Below the pieces are notes generated by a model. That model was not told the DNA's origin. It made no database searches and saw nothing but the letters and a program-made list of their open reading frames with translations. 53,549 nt of DNA, from the NCBI GenBank assembly GCA_030685025.1, contig JAUXWC010000194.1:1-53549 (forward strand). The letters are read 5' to 3'. The position numbers and the translations under genes were made by a program. This stretch comes from Rhodoferax sp. (GTDB lineage Bacteria; Pseudomonadota; Gammaproteobacteria; Burkholderiales; Burkholderiaceae_C). Position 1 is the stretch's first letter. Every line of letters starts with the position of its first letter. This document shows positions 36,613 to 45,395 of this stretch, one piece after another.

Positions 36613-39204
36613 ATGACCGAAGTCGACAAGCCACATACGCCCATGATGGCCCAGTACCTGGGCCTCAAAGCAGACTACCCCGACACGCTGTTGCTCTACC
36701 GGATGGGCGATTTCTATGAGCTGTTTTATGCCGATGCCGAGAAGGCCGCGCGCCTGCTCAACATCACGCTGACGCAGCGCGGCCAGTCCGCTGGCCAGCC
36801 AGTGGTGATGGCCGGTGTACCGTTTCACTCGGTCGAGACCTATCTGGCGCGCCTCATCAAGCTGGGCGAATCGGTGGCGATTTGTGAGCAGGTGGGCGAG
36901 GTGGGCGGCAAAGGACCGGTCGAGCGCAAGGTGGTGCGGGTGGTGACCCCGGGCACGCTGACCGACCTGGAGCTGCTGGGCGACAAAACCGAGTCGCTGC
37001 TGCTGGCGGTGCACCAAGGTCCGCGCAACCGCTGCGGCCTGGCCTGGCTCAGCGTGACACAGGGCGAGGTGATGCTGGCCGATTGCGCCAGTAACGAGTT
37101 GACCGACTGGGTGCACCGCATCAGCCCCGGTGAGTTGCTGTTTAGCGCCGGCGCCACACCCGCCTTTGAGGCGATGCTGCGCGGGGCAATCCAGCGCGGC
37201 GCGGTATCCATCACGGCGCGCCCGGACTGGCAGTTTGACGCCGCCCTGGGCCAGCGCAAGTTGCTCGAACAGCTCAAGGCGGCCACGCTGGCAAGCTGGC
37301 AGGCGCAAGACCTGCCGTTGGCCCACGCCGCCAGCGCCGCCCTGCTGGCCTACGCCGAGCACACCCAAGGCCGCGCCCTGACGCACGTGCACAGCCTGCG
37401 GGTGCAGCGCAACGATGAACTGGTTGACCTGCCACCCAGCACACGGCGCAACCTGGAACTGGTGCAAACCCTGCGAGGGGAGGACGCACCCACCCTGTTC
37501 TCGCTGCTCGACACCTGCATGACCGGCATGGGTAGCCGCGCTCTGAAAAGCTGGCTGCTGTCGCCTGAGCGGGAGCGTGGCACCGCACAACAACGGTTGG
37601 ACGCCATCGGCACCCTTCGCACGGGGCCGTGGCAGAAGCTGCGAGACGCCCTCAAGGGCAGCAGCGACGTGGAGCGCATCACGGCGCGCATCGCGCTACG
37701 CCAAGTGCGGCCACGTGAATTGACGGGTTTGCGTCACACGCTACAAAAATCAGAGCATTTCGGCCATACCCTGAAAGGCTTGGAGGCCTGTTTGGCACAC
37801 ATTTCTGAGGCGCTGGCCGCGCCACCCGGTTGCGCCGAACTGCTGCAAACGGCCATTCACGACGAGCCCGCCGCCCTGGTGCGCGACGGCGGCGTGATCG
37901 CCGCCGGCCTGGACGCCGAACTCGACGAGCTGCGCGCCATCCAGACCAATTGCGACGCCTTCCTGCTGGACCTGGAACAACGCGAAAAAGCCCGCACCGG
38001 CATTGCCACGCTGCGGGTGCAGTACAACAAGGTGCATGGCTTCTACATCGAGGTCAGCCAGGGCCAGGCCAGCAAGGTGCCCGACGACTACCGCCGCCGC
38101 CAGACGTTGAAGAACGCCGAGCGCTTCATCACGCCAGAGCTGAAAGCCTTTGAAGACAAGGCGCTCAGCGCGCAGGAGCGCGCGCTGGCCCGCGAGAAGT
38201 TCTTATATGAGCAGTTGCTCGACCAACTGCAAGCCCACGTACCGGCGCTCACGCGTCTGGCACGTGCCATCGCGACACTCGACGCGCTGTGTGCGCTGGC
38301 CGAACGTTCACTGACGCTGAACTGGTGCGCGCCGCAGTTCGTCAAGGAGCCCTGCCTGGAGATCAGCGCCGGGCGGCATCCGGTGGTGGAGATGCGACTC
38401 AATGAGACTAGCGCGGGAAGCTTCATCGCCAATGACACGCGCTTGGGTGCGAAGCAGCGCATGCAGATCATCACCGGCCCCAACATGGGCGGCAAGTCCA
38501 CCTACATGCGCCAGATTGCCGTCATCGTGCTGCTGGCCAGCATGGGCAGCTACGTGCCCGCAGCAGCGTGCAGGCTCGGGCCGATTGACGCCATCCACAC
38601 CCGCATCGGCGCCGCCGACGACCTGGCCAACGCACAGTCGACCTTCATGCTGGAGATGCTCGAAGGCGCGCAAATTCTGCACGCCGCCACGCCGAACTCG
38701 CTGGTGCTGATGGACGAAATCGGCCGCGGCACCTCCACCTTTGACGGCCTGGCATTGGCCAGCGCGATTGCCACCCAGTTGCACGACAAGACCCAGGCCT
38801 ACACCCTATTCGCCACGCACTACTTCGAGCTGACCGAGTTCCCCGCCCAGCACCATCGCGCCGTCAATGTGCACGTCAGCGCCACCGAGGCCGGCCGCGA
38901 CATTGTCTTTTTGCACGAGATCCAAGCCGGCCCGGCCAGCAAGAGCTACGGTATCCACGTGGCGCGCCTGGCCGGCATGCCCGCCGCCGTGCTGAACCAC
39001 GCCCAGCACGCGCTGGCCACGCTGGAGACGAAAGCCAGCGAGGCGCAGGCGCAGGTGGACCTGTTTGCGCCGCCCCCGCACAGTGAGGCACCGTTGCCGA
39101 GTGCAGTCGAAGCTGCGCTGGCCGCCGTCGACCCCGACACCCTGAGCCCGCGTGAGGCGCTGGACGCGCTGTACCAGCTCAAGAAGATCAGTGCTGCAGC
39201 GTAG
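36613..39204 (+). CDS. mutS: DNA mismatch repair protein MutS
   Basis: MutS of 863 residues, full length. The mismatch-binding Phe-x-Glu is at 34-36 (GDFYELF). The ATPase has GPNMGGKST near 621, [14 protein letters not shown] near 700 and the family [11 protein letters not shown]. The C terminus ends in a short dimerisation helix ([12 protein letters not shown]). The start at 36613 is supported by conserved sequence from [12 protein letters not shown]; the frame is open further upstream, but that part is unlike MutS. A toxin-gene remnant follows directly. Confidence 0.97.
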   Translation: MTEVDKPHTPMMAQYLGLKADYPDTLLLYRMGDFYELFYADAEKAARLLNITLTQRGQSAGQPVVMAGVPFHSVETYLARLIKLGESVAICEQVGEVGGKGPVERKVVRVVTPGTLTDLELLGDKTESLLLAVHQGPRNRCGLAWLSVTQGEVMLADCASNELTDWVHRISPGELLFSAGATPAFEAMLRGAIQRGAVSITARPDWQFDAALGQRKLLEQLKAATLASWQAQDLPLAHAASAALLAYAEHTQGRALTHVHSLRVQRNDELVDLPPSTRRNLELVQTLRGEDAPTLFSLLDTCMTGMGSRALKSWLLSPERERGTAQQRLDAIGTLRTGPWQKLRDALKGSSDVERITARIALRQVRPRELTGLRHTLQKSEHFGHTLKGLEACLAHISEALAAPPGCAELLQTAIHDEPAALVRDGGVIAAGLDAELDELRAIQTNCDAFLLDLEQREKARTGIATLRVQYNKVHGFYIEVSQGQASKVPDDYRRRQTLKNAERFITPELKAFEDKALSAQERALAREKFLYEQLLDQLQAHVPALTRLARAIATLDALCALAERSLTLNWCAPQFVKEPCLEISAGRHPVVEMRLNETSAGSFIANDTRLGAKQRMQIITGPNMGGKSTYMRQIAVIVLLASMGSYVPAAACRLGPIDAIHTRIGAADDLANAQSTFMLEMLEGAQILHAATPNSLVLMDEIGRGTSTFDGLALASAIATQLHDKTQAYTLFATHYFELTEFPAQHHRAVNVHVSATEAGRDIVFLHEIQAGPASKSYGIHVARLAGMPAAVLNHAQHALATLETKASEAQAQVDLFAPPPHSEAPLPSAVEAALAAVDPDTLSPREALDALYQLKKISAAA

Positions 39205-39221
39205 CGGCTGACCACTGCGAC

Positions 39222-39413
39222 GCGAACCGAGGATGTCTGGCGGGCAAGCTCTCCGACGCAGCCACCTCCAAGGGCCGTCGCCCTGGATTTGCCGATGTGG
39301 CCATTGCCGCCATCGCACTGCACAACCGTCACGTGCTGCTGACTCGAAATCTGAAGCACTTTGAGCCGCTTGGCGTAGCGTGCGCGGACCCGTTCTTGAA
39401 ACTCCCGGGTTGA
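39222..39413 (+). pseudogene. VapC-like PIN toxin remnant
   Basis: From 39243 to the TGA at 39411 the frame reads GKLSDAATSKGRRPGFADVA, then VLLTRNLKHFEPLGV, a good match to the C-terminal third of FitB/VapC PIN nucleases (the FAD acidic position and TRN motif are there). No start codon or N-terminal half is present. A Trp codon at 39238 that should precede it is in another frame, suggesting a frameshift. The 343-base gap 39205-39547 therefore holds a decayed toxin gene and no intact gene. Confidence 0.6.
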
Positions 39414-39547
39414 ACAGCCCGGCCGAAAATGGCGCATCACAATGCGGATGCGCCGCCTATGGCATCATGATTGCCTCCAAATAGCGCCAGCACGCAAAGG
39501 GGTCCGGGAACGCCGGCCTCTTCCCTCACTCGACCCTCTTCTGACCC

Positions 39548-40375
39548 ATGACCTACTGCGTCGCCATCAAACTCAATGCCGGATTGGTGTTTCTGTCCGA
39601 CTCGCGCACCAACGCCGGGCTGGACCAGATCAGCACGTTTCGAAAGATGATCGTTTACGAGAAGCCTAACGACCGCTTCATGGTGCTGTTGTCGGCGGGC
39701 AACCTGAGTATTTCGCAGTCGGTGCGCGAGATCCTGCAGGTGGAGCAACTCAAGGACCGCGAGGACAGCGAGCCGATCACGATCTGGAACGCCAAGAGCA
39801 TGTTTGACGCGGCGCGCGTGTTGGGTTCGGCGATTCGCCACGTGCATGACCGCGACGGCGCGGCACTCAAGCAGGCACGGGTCGATTTCAATGTGTCGCT
39901 GCTGTTTGGCGGCCAGATCAAGGGCGAAGCGATGCGGCTGTTTGAGGTCTATTCCGCAGGCAACTTCATCGAGGCCACACCCGAGACACCCTACTTTCAG
40001 GTTGGTGAATCCAAGTACGGCAAGCCTGTGCTGGACCGCGTCATTACCCCCACCACGCCACTGGACGAAGCCGCCAAGTGCGCGCTGGTGTCGATGGACT
40101 CGACGCTCAAATCCAACTTGTCAGTCGGTTTGCCGCTGGATCTGGTGGTGTACGAGGCCGACCAGTTGCGCTCCGACAAGGTGGTGTGCATCGACGAGGA
40201 CAACCCTTACTTCAAGATGCTGCACAGCAACTGGGGCCTGAAGCTGCGCCAGGTATTTGACAGCATCGAAGACCCGCTTTGGAACGGCGGGCACACCCAG
40301 GTGCCGCTGATTGTTCCTGCCAGCCGGAGCCCACCACTGAAGAAGATCCGCACGCCCGACGAAAAGCTGATCTGA
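39548..40375 (+). CDS. Proteasome-type peptidase (Anbu-like)
   Basis: Protein of 275 residues of the bacterial ancestral proteasome beta-subunit type. After removal of Met it starts with Thr (MTYCVAIKL), the expected nucleophile. FLSDSRTNAG (Asp near 18) and FRKMIVYE (Lys near 33) fit the proteasome active-site set. Anbu proteins form helical or ring-like assemblies of uncertain substrate. Usual partners (an alpha-E protein, a circularly permuted ATP-grasp and a transglutaminase-like protein) are not next to it; instead an alpha/beta hydrolase overlaps by one base. Confidence 0.87.
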   Translation: MTYCVAIKLNAGLVFLSDSRTNAGLDQISTFRKMIVYEKPNDRFMVLLSAGNLSISQSVREILQVEQLKDREDSEPITIWNAKSMFDAARVLGSAIRHVHDRDGAALKQARVDFNVSLLFGGQIKGEAMRLFEVYSAGNFIEATPETPYFQVGESKYGKPVLDRVITPTTPLDEAAKCALVSMDSTLKSNLSVGLPLDLVVYEADQLRSDKVVCIDEDNPYFKMLHSNWGLKLRQVFDSIEDPLWNGGHTQVPLIVPASRSPPLKKIRTPDEKLI

Positions 40376-41190
40376 TGCCGCTGATCATCTTCTCCCACGC
40401 CAATAGTTTCGGAGCCAGCACCTACCGGGTCATGTTCGAGAGCCTGCGCTCGCGCGGCTTCGAGATTGCCGCGATTGAACGCTACGGGCACGACCCCAAC
40501 TACCCGGTTACCAACAACTGGCCGCACCTGGTCCAGCAACTGATCGACTTCGCGCGCCAGAAAGTGCCGGAGGCTGGTGAACCGGCGTTTCTGATCGGCC
40601 ATTCGTTTGGCGGCTTCGTCAGCCTGATGGCCGCCGCGCGTGCGCCAGAACTGGCACGCGCCGTGGTGCTGGTTGATTCACCGATCCTGGGCGGCTGGCG
40701 CGCCACCACGCTGGGCGTGATGAAGAGCACGCAACTGGTGGGTGCGGTCTCGCCCGGTTCGGTCAGCCGCTTGCGCCGCATTCATTGGCCCGATCACGCT
40801 AGCGCGCTGGCGCACTTCGCGGCGAAGAAGGCCTTTGCCCGCTGGGACCCGCGGGTGCTGCACGACTACATTGCCCATGGCACGCACGAAGAGGGGCATG
40901 GCGCCGACAAGAAGCGCGTGCTGAGTTTCGATCGCGCGGTGGAGACCGCCATCTACAACACCGTGCCGGATAACCTGGATCGCCTGTTCAAGCGCCATCC
41001 CGTCAAATGCCCGGTCGCCTTCATCGGTGGACGCCACTCGGCCGAGATGAAGCAGGTCGGCATGGCGATGACCGAACGCATCACCAAGGGCCGCATCATG
41101 ATGCTCGACGGCAGCCACCTGTTCCCGATGGAAAAACCGCTGGCCACCGCCGCCGCCATTGAGGCGGCCGTGCTCAACCTGTGCGTGTGA
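40375..41190 (+). CDS. Alpha/beta hydrolase
   Basis: Hydrolase of 271 residues with the nucleophile elbow LIGHSFGGFV near residue 80, an oxyanion-type SHAN segment at the start and a late His in MLDGSHLFPMEKP near 246. The start overlaps the Anbu stop (TGATG), so the two are likely co-expressed; a functional link is not established. A hairpin repeat begins at the stop, and the histidine kinase gene runs into it from the other side. Confidence 0.85.
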   Translation: MPLIIFSHANSFGASTYRVMFESLRSRGFEIAAIERYGHDPNYPVTNNWPHLVQQLIDFARQKVPEAGEPAFLIGHSFGGFVSLMAAARAPELARAVVLVDSPILGGWRATTLGVMKSTQLVGAVSPGSVSRLRRIHWPDHASALAHFAAKKAFARWDPRVLHDYIAHGTHEEGHGADKKRVLSFDRAVETAIYNTVPDNLDRLFKRHPVKCPVAFIGGRHSAEMKQVGMAMTERITKGRIMMLDGSHLFPMEKPLATAAAIEAAVLNLCV

Positions 41191-41191
41191 C

Positions 41192-41238
41192 CTTGCGGGT
41201 CAGACCACTCGCGCAGCGATGTGCTCTGACCCCAACTG
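41192..41238 (+). repeat. Gene-end hairpin repeat, copy 3
   Basis: Directly follows the hydrolase stop. GGTCAGA (41198-41204) pairs with TCTGACC (41225-41231). Compared with copies 1 and 2 both arms changed together (A to T and T to A), keeping the stem. Flanks are CTTGCGG and CCCAACTG. On the - strand it supplies the last codons and stop of the histidine kinase gene. Confidence 0.8.
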
Positions 41239-42891
41239 ATTGGACCTCTTGGGCAGCGTGACGCGAAAGGTGGTGCCCTGGCCCACTTCACTTTGCACGT
41301 CGATGCGGCCATCGTGCTTTTGCACGATGCCATAAGACAGCGACAAGCCCAGGCCCGTGCCCTTCCCAACCGGTTTGGTGGTGAAAAAGGGTTCGAAGAT
41401 TTTCTGCAAATGCTCGGGCTTGATGCCCTTGCCAGTGTCCTGCACCTCCACCCAGACCCATCGATCGTCTTGTCCGGTGCGCAGCGTGATGGTGCCGCGC
41501 TCCTCGATCGCGTGCGAAGCATTCACCAGCAGGTTCATGAACACCTGATTGAGTTGAAACGGAAAACACTCAATCTGCGGCAGGCCGGCCAACTCCTTGA
41601 CCACCTCGGCCTTGTACTTGATCTCGTTGGCCACCACGCGCAACGTGCTCTCCAGCCCAGCCTCCAGATCGGCCCACTGGCGCTCGGACTCGTCCACGTG
41701 CGAGAAATCCTTGAGGTCCTGCACGATGCGGGTGACGCGCTTGAGGCCATCTTGCGACTCCGCCATCAAGGACTCCACGTCCTCGCGCAAGAAGTCCACA
41801 TCGATGTCCTGCTTGATCCTGCGGATCGGTGCCAGCGCCGCCTCGGCCATCCCTGCTTCGGCCTGCTGGTAGGCGCCAAGCAAGCCCAGCATGTCCTGCA
41901 CGTAACGCTGCAAGGAGCCCAGGTTGGAGTTCACAAAGCCCACCGGGTTGTTGATCTCGTGCGCCACGCCGGCCGCAAGTTGCCCAATGGAGGCCATGCG
42001 CTCGGACTGCAGCAACTGGTTCTGCGCCTCCTCCAGCCGTTTGATCAGCACCGCCTGCTGGGCCTTTTCCAGGTGCAGTGTCTCGTTGGCGGCGGCCAGG
42101 TCAGCGGTGCGCGCTTGCACCCGCTCTTCCAGCCGGTCACGCGACTCGCGCAATGCGTGCTCCGAGCGCACCCGCTCGGTGATGTCCTGGCAGCCGAAGA
42201 CCCGCCCGACAATCTGCTCGCCCAGATGCTGGGGCCGGGCGCCCAACTCAAACACGCGGTCGTCCAAGTGATGTAGCAGGTCGCGCGTTTCGCGCGCGTC
42301 CACCACCGCACTGAGCCGGGCGCGAAACAACTCGGCCTCGACCACACTGCCCACGATGAAATCAAGCAGCGCGGCGTCATCGTGCGCCTGCAACAACTCC
42401 TCGGGAATGCCCCACATCTTGCCGAACAACTGGTTCATGCCGTCAATGCGGCCCCGCCAGTCCAGCACCAGGATGCCATTGCCGGTGGACTCCAGGGTGG
42501 CGCGCAACTGCGACAGCGTGCGCGCCAATGCGTCTTGCACCTGACGCTGGTCGCGCGCCTGCACCGCCTGCACCAACAGCATCGGGGCGCCCTCATGCAG
42601 CAGGCGGTGTATCGACTTGGTCACGGCCAGCATGTCGCCGTTGGCGCAGCGGTACTCGCCATCCTGATTGTTCACGTCTTGCTGCTGACCGGCGCGCACG
42701 TCTTCCCAATAGAAAACGTCTTGCAAAGCGCTTTCCACCTCGGTGATGGGCAAGCCCACCAACTGCTGCGGGGCATAGCCCAAGGTGCTCGCCACCGGCG
42801 CATTGGCCTTGACGATCCGCAGCGTAGCCGGGTCCACCAGCAGCAGCATCTGCGGACACTGATCCAGCATCGCGGTGGCCAGGTCGTTCAT
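41200..42891 (-). CDS. PAS-domain sensor histidine kinase
   Basis: Kinase of 563 residues without clear membrane segments: PAS (about 15-125), PAS (about 140-255), a coiled-coil linker (about 255-305), HisKA with the phospho-His in VAHEINNPVGF near 310, and HATPase (about 430-550) with NLLVNASHA, DTGKGI and GKGTGLGLSLSYGI. No receiver domain and no adjacent response-regulator gene are present. Its start overlaps the HD-GYP stop by four bases. The last dozen residues (QLGSEHIAARVV) come from the hairpin repeat. Confidence 0.92.
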   Translation of the reverse strand: MNDLATAMLDQCPQMLLLVDPATLRIVKANAPVASTLGYAPQQLVGLPITEVESALQDVFYWEDVRAGQQQDVNNQDGEYRCANGDMLAVTKSIHRLLHEGAPMLLVQAVQARDQRQVQDALARTLSQLRATLESTGNGILVLDWRGRIDGMNQLFGKMWGIPEELLQAHDDAALLDFIVGSVVEAELFRARLSAVVDARETRDLLHHLDDRVFELGARPQHLGEQIVGRVFGCQDITERVRSEHALRESRDRLEERVQARTADLAAANETLHLEKAQQAVLIKRLEEAQNQLLQSERMASIGQLAAGVAHEINNPVGFVNSNLGSLQRYVQDMLGLLGAYQQAEAGMAEAALAPIRRIKQDIDVDFLREDVESLMAESQDGLKRVTRIVQDLKDFSHVDESERQWADLEAGLESTLRVVANEIKYKAEVVKELAGLPQIECFPFQLNQVFMNLLVNASHAIEERGTITLRTGQDDRWVWVEVQDTGKGIKPEHLQKIFEPFFTTKPVGKGTGLGLSLSYGIVQKHDGRIDVQSEVGQGTTFRVTLPKRSNQLGSEHIAARVV

Positions 42892-44174
42892 GGCTTGGTG
42901 CCCTCGGTGCGCGGTGTTGCGGCGTCGAAGTAGTAGCTCACGCGTTTGCGCGGGCTCAAATAGCTGTAGACCTCGCGCGGCACCTGGGCCGGGCGAATCG
43001 CCTTGGCGATGTTGACTTCGGTCTCGGTCTCCATGTCAAGCATGATCGCCTCGTCCTTGGGCACATTGGCGTCGTACACCACCAGCATCGGTTTCATCGG
43101 CCGCGCGGTGTTGACCGTGGCCACCATGCCGAGCACGCCGTTGGACAACTGCACGATGGTGCCCGGCGGATATACCCCCAGGCAGCGAATGAAGACCTGC
43201 AGCAGCTTGGCATCGAACTTGCCGCGCAGCTTGGCAAACATCAGCGACAGTGCCTCGTGCGGCGTCAACGCGTCGACGATCAGCGCCGGGTTGCACAGCT
43301 CGTCGTAGTAGTTGGCGATCACCACAACGCGCGAAAGCAGGCTGGCGGCCTCACCCTTGAGCTTGGCTGGGTAGCCGCTGCCGTCAAACAGCTCGTGGTG
43401 CTCGCGGATGATGGCCAGAACCGGCGCGGGCAATTGCAGCCGCTGACCAATCTCAACCCCAAACTGGCAATGCATTTCGTAGAAATTGCGCTCGGCCTGG
43501 GTCAGGGGTTCGGTCTTGCGCAAAACCTTGTCGGGCACCTCCTTGCGGCCGATGTCGTGCAGCAGGGCTCCCAGCCCCAAGGCGCCCACCACCTCGACCG
43601 GCAGCTTGAGGTCGCGCGCCATCATCATGGACAGCATGGTCACGTTGAGCGAATGAAAGTACAGCTCCTCGCCCCCCATCTTGTCGCCCATCACGTGAAT
43701 CGCCAGCTCGGGCGCGCTCAGAATCGAGTCGGCGATGTCCTTGATCAGCTTGGTGGCCTGCTGCACCGTCTCGGCGGGCCGACTGTAGATGTTCTTCTCG
43801 ATGTCCCGAATGACGTGTGCAGTGTTGGTAAAAGCCTTCTCGATGCGTTCGGCCGCCTGGCGACGCAGCTTCATCTGCTCCATCATGGCGCGCTTGGCCA
43901 GCATCACCGGGGAGAGTTCCGGCTCGGCCGGGGTTGCTACCGGCACTGCCGTCGAGCCAGTGGATGATGCGTTTTTGGTCCGCAACGTGCCATCGCTCAA
44001 CTCGGGGCTATAGCGAACCCGATGCAATCCCAGGCTGCGCAGGGTCTGGATCTGATCCTCTGACTTGATCTTGAAATGGCTGAATGCAAAGGGGTGCTCA
44101 AACCATTTCAGGTCCAGGTGAACGTACAGGCCCACCTGTAGCTGGTCCATCGTCAAGTAGTGTTCGTGCGCCAT
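42888..44174 (-). CDS. HD-GYP domain protein (DUF3391 + c-di-GMP phosphodiesterase)
   Basis: Protein of 428 residues. An N-terminal DUF3391-like part (LTMDQLQVGLYVHLDLKW) is followed by a helical linker, then HD-GYP with LLHDIGRKEVPD near 206 and HHELFDGSGYP near 258. The metal residues and the GYP motif look intact, so it should hydrolyse c-di-GMP. Start ATG 44174 is where family sequence begins; in-frame codons upstream are not family-like. It is translationally coupled to the histidine kinase. Confidence 0.92.
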   Translation of the reverse strand: MAHEHYLTMDQLQVGLYVHLDLKWFEHPFAFSHFKIKSEDQIQTLRSLGLHRVRYSPELSDGTLRTKNASSTGSTAVPVATPAEPELSPVMLAKRAMMEQMKLRRQAAERIEKAFTNTAHVIRDIEKNIYSRPAETVQQATKLIKDIADSILSAPELAIHVMGDKMGGEELYFHSLNVTMLSMMMARDLKLPVEVVGALGLGALLHDIGRKEVPDKVLRKTEPLTQAERNFYEMHCQFGVEIGQRLQLPAPVLAIIREHHELFDGSGYPAKLKGEAASLLSRVVVIANYYDELCNPALIVDALTPHEALSLMFAKLRGKFDAKLLQVFIRCLGVYPPGTIVQLSNGVLGMVATVNTARPMKPMLVVYDANVPKDEAIMLDMETETEVNIAKAIRPAQVPREVYSYLSPRKRVSYYFDAATPRTEGTKP

Positions 44175-44330
44175 TGAGCTTCGCGCTCCCGTTCTGATTT
44201 GGGTCGCATCGTCGCGGTAAGGGCCTGACCGATGCTGTCGCCCGACGATACCGCAGAAACGCGCCACCGGGCAAGCCAGAGCCGGCACACCATTGCACAC
44301 CACTCCCACAAAGCGTCGCGTACTCCCGCC

Positions 44331-45164
44331 TCAAGCCGCCCAGCGCACGGTACCACTCCAGGCTGTCGCCAGCACCACCACGCCAAACACGATGCGGTAG
44401 TAGGCAAAGCCAACAAAACTGTGGCTGGCAATGAAGCCCAACAGCCAGCGAATGCACAGCCAGGCGCTGACAAACGAGAACACCAGCCCAACCCCAAACA
44501 GCGGCACATCGGCCGCGCTCAGCAGCATGCGCTCTTTGTACAGGCTGTAGACCCCGGCGCCAATCAGGGTCGGAATCGCCAGGTAGAACGAAAAATCGGT
44601 AGCCGCCTTGCGCGACATGCCCAACAGCATGCCGCCGATGATGGTGGCGCCACTGCGACTGGTACCCGGAATCATGGCCAGGCACTGCACCAGGCCGAGC
44701 TTGAGCGCGTCCATCGGCGTCATGGCGTCCACATCCAGAATGCGCGGCGCGGTGGCCGCCTGGACTTGACGTCGCTCCGCCCACAGAATGACGAAACCGC
44801 CAAGTATGAAGGTGCTGGCCACCACCACCGGCGTGAACAGATGCGCCTTGATGGCCTTGCCAAACAGCAGCCCCAGAATCACCGCCGGCACAAAGGCGAT
44901 CAGCACATTGAGCGCAAAGCGCTGCGCCTGCCGTTGCGTCGGCAAACCCCTCACCGTGGTGCTGATTTTTTGCCAGTAGACAATGATCACGGCAAAGATA
45001 GCGCCAGTCTGGATGGCGATGTCAAACACCTTGGACTTCTCGTCGTCAAAGCCGAGCAGGGCGCCCGCCAGGATCAGATGCCCGGTTGACGAAATAGGCA
45101 AGAACTCGGTCAGCCCCTCGACGATCCCCATGATGGCAGCCTTGACCAGCAATTCGATATCCAC
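44331..45164 (-). CDS. uppP: Undecaprenyl-diphosphatase UppP (BacA)
   Basis: Integral membrane enzyme of 277 residues. The family start is [17 protein letters not shown] near residue 16 (catalytic Glu-rich motif), and the second motif is [12 protein letters not shown] near 165. It recycles the undecaprenyl carrier for cell-wall synthesis. Length and order of segments are normal. The 156 bases between it and the HD-GYP gene hold no gene that I can see. Confidence 0.95.
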   Translation of the reverse strand: MDIELLVKAAIMGIVEGLTEFLPISSTGHLILAGALLGFDDEKSKVFDIAIQTGAIFAVIIVYWQKISTTVRGLPTQRQAQRFALNVLIAFVPAVILGLLFGKAIKAHLFTPVVVASTFILGGFVILWAERRQVQAATAPRILDVDAMTPMDALKLGLVQCLAMIPGTSRSGATIIGGMLLGMSRKAATDFSFYLAIPTLIGAGVYSLYKERMLLSAADVPLFGVGLVFSFVSAWLCIRWLLGFIASHSFVGFAYYRIVFGVVVLATAWSGTVRWAA

Positions 45165-45395
45165 TCGCGCTCCTTGAAAGAGCGCTGATTATCGCCGTGC
45201 CATTTGGGTCGGCGCGCACAGCGTTGGAAGCAGCGACTTGATGCCTTCATGGGGCACGCACACCGCGTCGCCTCAGGGCTTGCAGACAACAAAATCTTAC
45301 AACTTTTCCATAAAAGCAAGGGTTTACCCCCCCCCTATTCACCACCCAGGGTGCAGCTACACTTCGCCCGGAAATTAAAGAAGTAAAAACAAAGC
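45165..45395 (+). promoter_or_regulatory. Leader region of the peptide-secretion locus with C9 tract
   Basis: The 231-base divergent gap between uppP and the HlyD gene is AT-richer than its surroundings. It holds nine C in a row at 45327-45335. A weak -10 candidate TACACT is at 45358-45363 with TATTCA at 45336-45341 as a poor -35 (16-base spacing), placing the C9 just upstream. No SD-strength site other than an AAAGAAG (45378-45384) is seen before the ATG. Confidence 0.4.
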
